Notes under the pieces: generated by a model
What the model was told of the DNA's origin: nothing
Seen by the model: only the letters and a program-made list of their open reading frames with translations
Databases searched by the model: none
Origin: JBPCMN01 sp013695115
GTDB lineage: Bacteria; Actinomycetota; Acidimicrobiia; IMCC26256; JACDBD01
NCBI GenBank assembly: GCA_051002235.1
Contig: JBPCMN010000038.1
Coordinates: forward strand, 95,029-159,028
DNA: 64,000 nucleotides
Reading direction: 5' to 3'
Part shown: in pieces, positions 59,225 to 64,000 of the stretch
Position numbering within the stretch: position 1 is the first letter of the stretch
Layout of the letters: the number at the start of each line of letters is the position of its first letter
Program-made: the position numbers and the translations under genes

Positions 59225-59321
59225 GGTGTGATTCTCTCACCCGGAGCCCTGAGCTCGCGTCGCACCACGGTACGGTGCAGTGCCTCCTTCCGGAGGCCAA
59301 GCCCAACGAAGGTGGGTATCG

Positions 59322-59666
59322 GTGTTGCAAGCACTCAAGCAAGCGTGGTGGGCGCCAGTAGCGGGACTGCTCGTGCTGGGGCAGCTCTTTCTGGCGGTGT
59401 CGTTCGGATGGGGCGACGAGGGCGACGACGCCGAGAGCACGATCGTCGGAATCAGTATTTGCCTGGTTGGTACATTCGTGCTCGCCGCCGGCCTGTGGAA
59501 GCGGCCGCAAGCTCGTGGGCTCGGGAACGCGCTGATCGTCGTCGGCGCAGTTCTGGCCGCGTTCTGGTTCTGGACCCTCTTCATGCCGGTTCTCGCGATC
59601 ATCGTCGTGGTCGGCCTGGTGATCAGTGAGGTGCGCTCACCGGCACGAGCCGCCGAGGCGCCATAG
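59322..59666 (+). CDS. Small integral membrane protein
   Basis: The protein has 114 residues from the GTG at 59322, preceded by AAGGTGGG; the ATG at 59280 would add residues without support. Four hydrophobic segments (about 11-28, 38-56, 66-80 and 81-98) are present with an acidic loop (GWGDEGDDAEST). No family is recognised. It precedes ltrA by 34 bp on the same strand and may be co-transcribed. Confidence 0.7.
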   Translation: MLQALKQAWWAPVAGLLVLGQLFLAVSFGWGDEGDDAESTIVGISICLVGTFVLAAGLWKRPQARGLGNALIVVGAVLAAFWFWTLFMPVLAIIVVVGLVISEVRSPARAAEAP

Positions 59667-59700
59667 CGAATCGCCCTGCCCGGCGTGTATCAAGGCGGCG

Positions 59701-60906
59701 ATGACACCCCGGAAGGCATCCCGGGCGCGGGTGCCCCGACTCAGCGCCGAACTGCGCGAACGCGAGACGGTCAAGCCGCTCGAGCTGTTCTTCGACCTCA
59801 TCTTCGTGCTCGGGTTCACGCAGTGCACCGCGCTGATGCTGGCCGAGCCGACCTGGACTGGGATCGGCCACGGGATCCTCGTGCTGGCGGTGCTCTGGTG
59901 GTCGTGGGTGGGCTACGCCTGGCTGACGAGCGTGATCGAGCCCGAGGAGGGAGCAGTCCGGATCGCGATCTTCGCCGCGATGACGGGACTGCTCATTGTT
60001 GCTCTTTGTGTCCCGGAGGCATTCGGCGACCGCGCCCTCGGCTTCGCGATCGCCTACGGAGTGGTGCGGGCGGGCCACATCGCGCTCTTCTGGATCGGCA
60101 GCCGCGACAACCCCAGTCTTCGCCGCTCGGTCATCAGCCTCGCGATGAGCACGGCCATCGCGATCGGGCTGCTGGTTGGCGCGTCGTTCCTCGACGGTGT
60201 GGCCCAGGCCGCGCTGTGGGGCGTCGCCGTGCTGGTCGACTGGGGTGGGCCGGCCATCTTCGGCGTGGCGGGATGGCGGTTGGTCCCGGCGCACTTCGCC
60301 GAGCGGCACAACCTCGTCATCATCCTGGCGCTGGGCGAGTCGATCGTCGCGCTCGGGGTCGGCGCCCGGGTGGACCTCACGGCCCCCGTGCTCACGGTCG
60401 CGGTGCTCGGGATCGGGGTGGCGTGCGCGCTGTGGTGGATCTATTTCGACGTCGTGGCCTTGGTGACGGAACGGCGCCTGACTCAGGCGGCCGAGGGCCG
60501 TGAGCGCAACGCGCTCGCCCGCGACTCCTACTCGTACCTGCACTTCCCGATGGTGGCCGGGATCGTGCTCGGTGCCTTCGGGCTCGAGGAGGCGTTGGCC
60601 CACGTCGACGAGCCGCTCGACGGTGTGCACGCGTTCGCGCTCCTCGGCGGCACGGCCATCTACCTCCTTGCCCACGTCGCGCTCCGGCTCCGCAACGCCC
60701 GCACCATCAACGTCGAGCGCCTGGCACTCGCGGTCGTGCTCTTCGGGCTCATCGCCGCCGCGACGCACGTCGACCCGCTCGTCACGCTCATCGGGGTCAA
60801 CGTGCTGTTGTGGGCGATGATCGCCTACGAGACCGCGTTCGTGTACGACGAGCGGCGCTACGACCTGCGCCACGGCCTGGAGATCGACATGCCGGAGAAC
60901 GGCTAG
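59701..60906 (+). CDS. Low-temperature-requirement protein A family (LtrA)
   Basis: The protein has 401 residues from the ATG at 59701. The conserved start ETVKPLELFFDLIFVLGFTQ and the block AERHNLVIILALGESIVALG define the LtrA family. About ten to twelve membrane helices are present. The family is named after a Listeria gene needed for growth in the cold, but its biochemical role is unknown. It ends convergently with a 4-bp overlap with the MBL gene. Confidence 0.94.
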   Translation: MTPRKASRARVPRLSAELRERETVKPLELFFDLIFVLGFTQCTALMLAEPTWTGIGHGILVLAVLWWSWVGYAWLTSVIEPEEGAVRIAIFAAMTGLLIVALCVPEAFGDRALGFAIAYGVVRAGHIALFWIGSRDNPSLRRSVISLAMSTAIAIGLLVGASFLDGVAQAALWGVAVLVDWGGPAIFGVAGWRLVPAHFAERHNLVIILALGESIVALGVGARVDLTAPVLTVAVLGIGVACALWWIYFDVVALVTERRLTQAAEGRERNALARDSYSYLHFPMVAGIVLGAFGLEEALAHVDEPLDGVHAFALLGGTAIYLLAHVALRLRNARTINVERLALAVVLFGLIAAATHVDPLVTLIGVNVLLWAMIAYETAFVYDERRYDLRHGLEIDMPENG

Positions 60907-61646
60907 CCGACGGGAACCGGCGCGTCGGCGATCAACTTCTCGTAGCCAACCGCCAGGTCGTAGAGGGCGCGCTTCCCGTCCCCCTGGAACGACGAACCGT
61001 GCATGATGCCGAGCGTCGTAGGCTCCAGGTCGCCGAGCGCCCGCAGGGTCTGGGCGGTATGCGGGGCGAGGCAGGTGGCGTGGAACATATCCTCCGCGAC
61101 CATGGCCGGCTCGACGACGTCGTCGGTCGTCAGGGCGGGGCCGGCGCCGACCTGGGAGAACACGTCACCGCAGAGGAGGGTCTTGGTGGTCTCCTCGTAC
61201 AGGACCTGTGCCTCCCAGCCGTGCGGCACGTGCGGCGTGGAGATCTGGCGGACCCGCTTGCCGCCGAGATCGATGACCTCGCCGTCGTCGAGCGGCCTCG
61301 GCGGCCGGTCGCACAGGTCGTTGAGCGACACGTCGCACCCGAGGGCGCCGTGCGCCACCTGGCTGTTGGGCGCAGCGCTGAGCCACATGTTCATCGAGCC
61401 GCACTCGTCCGACTCGACGTGCCCGAAGGTGATCCAGCGCAGCGACTCGACCGGCAGCACCGTGGCCACGGCCTCGGCCACCAGCGGGAACATGCCCCGG
61501 GGTCCGGTGTGGAACAGCAGCGGCTCGTCCGCCGCCACGAGGAACTGGTTGAAGGTGAAGCCGTCGGGGCTCACTTCGGGGATGAAGGTCGAGATCCGGT
61601 AGATGTCGTCGGCGATGGGGTCCACGGTGGGCTGCATAGGTTCCAT
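60903..61646 (-). CDS. MBL-fold protein of the flavodiiron (ODP) type, no flavodoxin domain
   Basis: The protein has 247 residues. Instead of the HxHxDH motif it has GHVESDECGS (HxExD), then TPHVPHGWEA, CGDVFSQVG and IMHGSSFQG. This is the ligand pattern of the diiron site of flavodiiron proteins. Only the MBL domain is present. It could bind O2, NO or peroxide or act as an iron-redox sensor. A separate electron donor would be required and none is adjacent. Confidence 0.87.
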   Translation of the reverse strand: MEPMQPTVDPIADDIYRISTFIPEVSPDGFTFNQFLVAADEPLLFHTGPRGMFPLVAEAVATVLPVESLRWITFGHVESDECGSMNMWLSAAPNSQVAHGALGCDVSLNDLCDRPPRPLDDGEVIDLGGKRVRQISTPHVPHGWEAQVLYEETTKTLLCGDVFSQVGAGPALTTDDVVEPAMVAEDMFHATCLAPHTAQTLRALGDLEPTTLGIMHGSSFQGDGKRALYDLAVGYEKLIADAPVPVG

Positions 61647-61683
61647 GACCCAATGGCGTTCAAAGCCAGGCGATTCCGTTCAG

Positions 61684-63621
61684 TCAGGACTGAACGATCC
61701 AGCGGACCTCGTCGTCGGCGGACTCGTAGGCGCAGTAGAGGCCGGTGCGGACCCGGCGGTCGAGCGCCGCCCCGGCGGGCAGGGCCTCGGCCAGCCGGGC
61801 GATCGCCGCCCGCAGCGCCCGAGTGACGTTGAGTCGGGCGCGCTCGGCGGCGGACGCCGCCCGTCGGTCCCTCCCCCCGAGGCCGAACGCCTGGGCCAGC
61901 TGGGCGACGAACTGATCGAGCTCCGTCTGGATGGCCTCGGCCGCCTCGAGCCGGCCCTCGGCCAGTGCTTCGTCGGCCTCGGCCCGGAGCTCCTCGATGC
62001 GGCGCCGGTAGGCCGTGCGGGCGCGGGTGTCGAGCACCTCCCCGGCGTCGCCGAGTGCCCGCCGGTCGACCCCGCCGGCGGGGGACACTCCCTCCACCCG
62101 GTCCACCAGATCCAGAGCGTGCCGCTCGGCTCCGGGATGGGCCACGAGCTCGGCGAGGTAACCGAGGCCCTTGCTGTCTTGCAGCCGCACGCTGGTGCCG
62201 GCGAACGACGCCACCCACCACTTTCCTTCCCGGGTCAGCGCGGCGGTCGGAACCGCGGCTGTCTCGCTCGACTCCTCGTGGCCGAGCCGTTGGAGCAGTT
62301 CGACGTCTGCGGGCGCGAGCACGACATCGAGCGCCGCGAGCGAGGCGGCGGCCGCCTTGGCCTCGATGGTCGCGCCCGCGCGGTCGCCGGCTTGCTCGCG
62401 GAAGCGGGCGAGGTCGAGCAGCAGGGCGGCGCGCAGCCAGGGGAGCTGACGCGCATCCAGCCCGTCGGCTACGCCTTCCAACCCGGCCACCGCGCCGTCG
62501 ACATCGCCGGTCGCGGCGAGCACCCGGGCGCGGGTGGCGGCGGTGCGGCCCTGGAGCGCCGGGATATCGAGTTCGCCGGTGCGCTCGGTGAGCTCGGCGC
62601 ACGCCTCGGTTGCGGCATCGAGGTCGCCGGTCGCGAGCTCGGCGTCGACCAGCACGGTGAGTAGCTCCAACGCCCGCAGTCGATCCTCGCCGACGACGCG
62701 CAGGCCGCGCTGGACAGTGGCCCGGGCCAGATCGTGATCGCGGCGCGCCGAGTGGAGGCGAGCGGCGGGGAGGAGCGCCTGGAGGAACTGGTCCTTGCCC
62801 AACAGCAAGGCCTCGGCGTCCGCCAGCCGGCCCTGCCGGATGCGCAAGTCGGCCAGCGCGATGTCCGGATGCCAGCTGGGCATCTGCATCACCGTCTCGA
62901 AGTCGGCTCTCGCCTGCGTCAGGACCGCCTCGGCTTCGCCCCAGCGGCCGAGCTCGATCAGCAGGGTCGCGTGCACGCTGTCGCAGTGGCTGGACAGAAA
63001 GGCCGCGCTCCCGGGCCCGGGGCCGATCAGTCCGTGCTGGCGCAGGAGGTCAGCCCACGAGCCGGCGCGCTCGAAGTCGGTGGCGAAGTAGCAGGCGGTG
63101 AAGAAGGAGCAGACCGACTTGGCCGCGATGGCGGCGTTGTCGGCGGGCCCGCAGGCCAGCGCCATCGCCTCGTCGAGCAAGGACATCCCTTCGGTGACCC
63201 TGCCGGCTTGCACATGGGCAAGCCCGGCGTCGGCCAGCGCCTTCGTCTCGAGATTCACGTCGCCGAAGCGGCGGGCGCGATCCAGCGCCAGCTCGGCTGC
63301 CGCCAGCAGCTGGGCGGGGTCGTCGACGTCGCAGCCCATGGCCGCGACCGCGACCCAACCCTGTTCCAGGCACGGAGGCTCGCCCTCCACCAGCCGCTGG
63401 GCCCGGGTGAACCACGCCCGGCTGGCGGTGAGGTTCCCCATCGCGTTCGCGAGGGTGTCGCCGAGCCGGACGCACACCATGGCGGCGCGGCACTTCTCGT
63501 CGGCAGCGGTGAACTCCCGGATTGCAGCCGACAGGTGGGCGACTGCGCCCTCGACGTCGGAGGACGCGAACGCCTCATCGGCTAGGTCGAGGGCCCGCTC
63601 CGCCTCTTCGATGCGCGACAT
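61684..63621 (-). CDS. TPR-repeat protein with regulator-type C-terminal domain
   Basis: The protein has 645 residues. Tandem helical TPR-like repeats rich in Ala, Leu and Glu fill about residues 1-430 (for example AERALDLADEAFASSDVEGA). The C-terminal part, VRLQDSKGLGYLAELVAHPG and then ERARLNVTRALRAAIARLAE, resembles the tail of large actinobacterial cyclase- or LuxR-type ATPase regulators. The N-terminal ATPase or cyclase and any helix-turn-helix of those regulators are absent. It is probably a scaffold or a stand-alone regulatory module; function unknown. Confidence 0.82.
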   Translation of the reverse strand: MSRIEEAERALDLADEAFASSDVEGAVAHLSAAIREFTAADEKCRAAMVCVRLGDTLANAMGNLTASRAWFTRAQRLVEGEPPCLEQGWVAVAAMGCDVDDPAQLLAAAELALDRARRFGDVNLETKALADAGLAHVQAGRVTEGMSLLDEAMALACGPADNAAIAAKSVCSFFTACYFATDFERAGSWADLLRQHGLIGPGPGSAAFLSSHCDSVHATLLIELGRWGEAEAVLTQARADFETVMQMPSWHPDIALADLRIRQGRLADAEALLLGKDQFLQALLPAARLHSARRDHDLARATVQRGLRVVGEDRLRALELLTVLVDAELATGDLDAATEACAELTERTGELDIPALQGRTAATRARVLAATGDVDGAVAGLEGVADGLDARQLPWLRAALLLDLARFREQAGDRAGATIEAKAAAASLAALDVVLAPADVELLQRLGHEESSETAAVPTAALTREGKWWVASFAGTSVRLQDSKGLGYLAELVAHPGAERHALDLVDRVEGVSPAGGVDRRALGDAGEVLDTRARTAYRRRIEELRAEADEALAEGRLEAAEAIQTELDQFVAQLAQAFGLGGRDRRAASAAERARLNVTRALRAAIARLAEALPAGAALDRRVRTGLYCAYESADDEVRWIVQS

Positions 63622-63676
63622 CGGGCCAATGATTGCACCCGACGGTCGATGTTGGATCCGCCGCGTGCCGCTGGTC

Positions 63677-64000
63677 TCAGCCCGCCGCGGGTGTGTACGT
63701 CAGATGCAGCACGCCGGTCGTGAACGTCTCGTGCTGCATGAGCTGCAGCGGGTAGGTCGGCGTGCCCTCGAACAGTCGCTGCCCGTGCCCGACCGCAATC
63801 GGGTGCACCAGGAGATTGAGCTCGTCGAGGAGCCTGTTGGCGAGGAGCCAGCGCACGAGCGTGGCGCTCCCGGACATCCCGATGTCGCCGTCGGTCTGCT
63901 GCTTGATCTCCCGGAGTTGGCCGGCGACGTTGCCGGACACAATCGTGGTGTTGTTCCACGTCGCCTCGGCGAGCATGTTCAACACGACGCACTTCGGCAC
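63677..64000 (-). CDS. Dihydrofolate reductase/RibD C-terminal family protein, 5' end beyond window
   Basis: The visible 107 codons run off the right edge, so the N-terminus (about 70-80 residues) is missing. GNVAGQLREIKQQTDGDIGM, SGSATLVRWLLANRLLDELN and LLVHPIAVGHGQRLFEG are the NADPH-binding and C-terminal blocks of YyaP/YwjB-like RibD-C domain proteins, common in actinobacteria with unknown substrate. The GTG at 64000 is only an internal codon. Confidence 0.88.
   Translation of the reverse strand: MPKCVVLNMLAEATWNNTTIVSGNVAGQLREIKQQTDGDIGMSGSATLVRWLLANRLLDELNLLVHPIAVGHGQRLFEGTPTYPLQLMQHETFTTGVLHLTYTPAAG

Noticed and set aside
59623..60873. 416-codon open frame on the minus strand
   Set aside because: It is antisense to the LtrA gene; the composition is Arg/His/Glu-rich as expected of a shadow frame.

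Overview
The window is a gene-dense, high-GC stretch of an actinobacterial chromosome. A WhiB-family regulator, a F420-type PPOX-fold oxidoreductase, a 13E12/DUF222 HNH protein, an Rv2578c-type radical SAM protein and an Rv2229c/Rv2228c-like gene pair all point to Actinomycetota. The overall gene mix (ferritin-like Tat substrates, acyl-CoA catabolism, P450s) fits an environmental member of Acidimicrobiia, but that placement is inference. Genes are tightly packed with many ATGA/GTGA overlaps. I see no rRNA, CRISPR array, prophage or insertion sequence; one tRNA-Val is present.

Layout. 1-5.1 kb: an intein-interrupted radical SAM gene that runs off the left edge, a pterin dehydratase, two small enzymes, MobA and two adjacent inositol-monophosphatase-family genes. 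5.1-7.3 kb: a serine hydrolase, a short transcription unit with its own promoter and terminator encoding a 58-residue protein, whiB and tRNA-Val. 7.4-12.7 kb: the most coherent locus, with an ECF sigma/anti-sigma pair, a 4-TM protein and a cupredoxin on the minus strand, divergent from tatA-tatB-tatC and two ferritin-like proteins carrying Tat signals. Three ECF-like promoter motifs sit at the three places where transcription should start. 12.8-29.4 kb: housekeeping genes (typA, GNAT, HNH protein, SGNH lipoprotein, menC, AddA/AddB-like helicase-nuclease, class A penicillin-binding protein, zinc-ribbon protein, RNase H, histidine phosphatase). 29.4-34.1 kb: bioB with a membrane adenylate/guanylate cyclase, a DUF488 protein and a kinase-like phosphotransferase, then an amine oxidase.

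34-64 kb is accessory and catabolic. A TetR-P450-ferredoxin unit lies at 37.2-39.2 kb. A seven-gene minus-strand operon at 42.6-50.8 kb (P450, amidohydrolase, SDR, two acyl-CoA dehydrogenases, AMP-forming acyl-CoA synthetase, CoA-transferase) looks like oxidation and CoA activation of a hydrophobic or branched substrate, possibly steroid- or terpenoid-like. Further on are a Baeyer-Villiger-type monooxygenase, cupins and VOC proteins, an NYN-S1 RNA-metabolism protein, LtrA, a diiron-type MBL protein, a TPR protein and a partial RibD/DHFR-like gene at the right edge.

At least five genes in this half are broken: a PHB-depolymerase-like gene, a DUF7064/7065-like gene with a one-base frameshift, a pirin tail, a DUF4188 gene and a luciferase-like (LLM) gene. 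Three of these keep both ends but have lost the middle. The strongest candidates for follow-up are the intein placed exactly at the third cluster cysteine of a radical SAM motif, and the sigma/Tat/cupredoxin/ferritin-like locus with its shared promoter motif.
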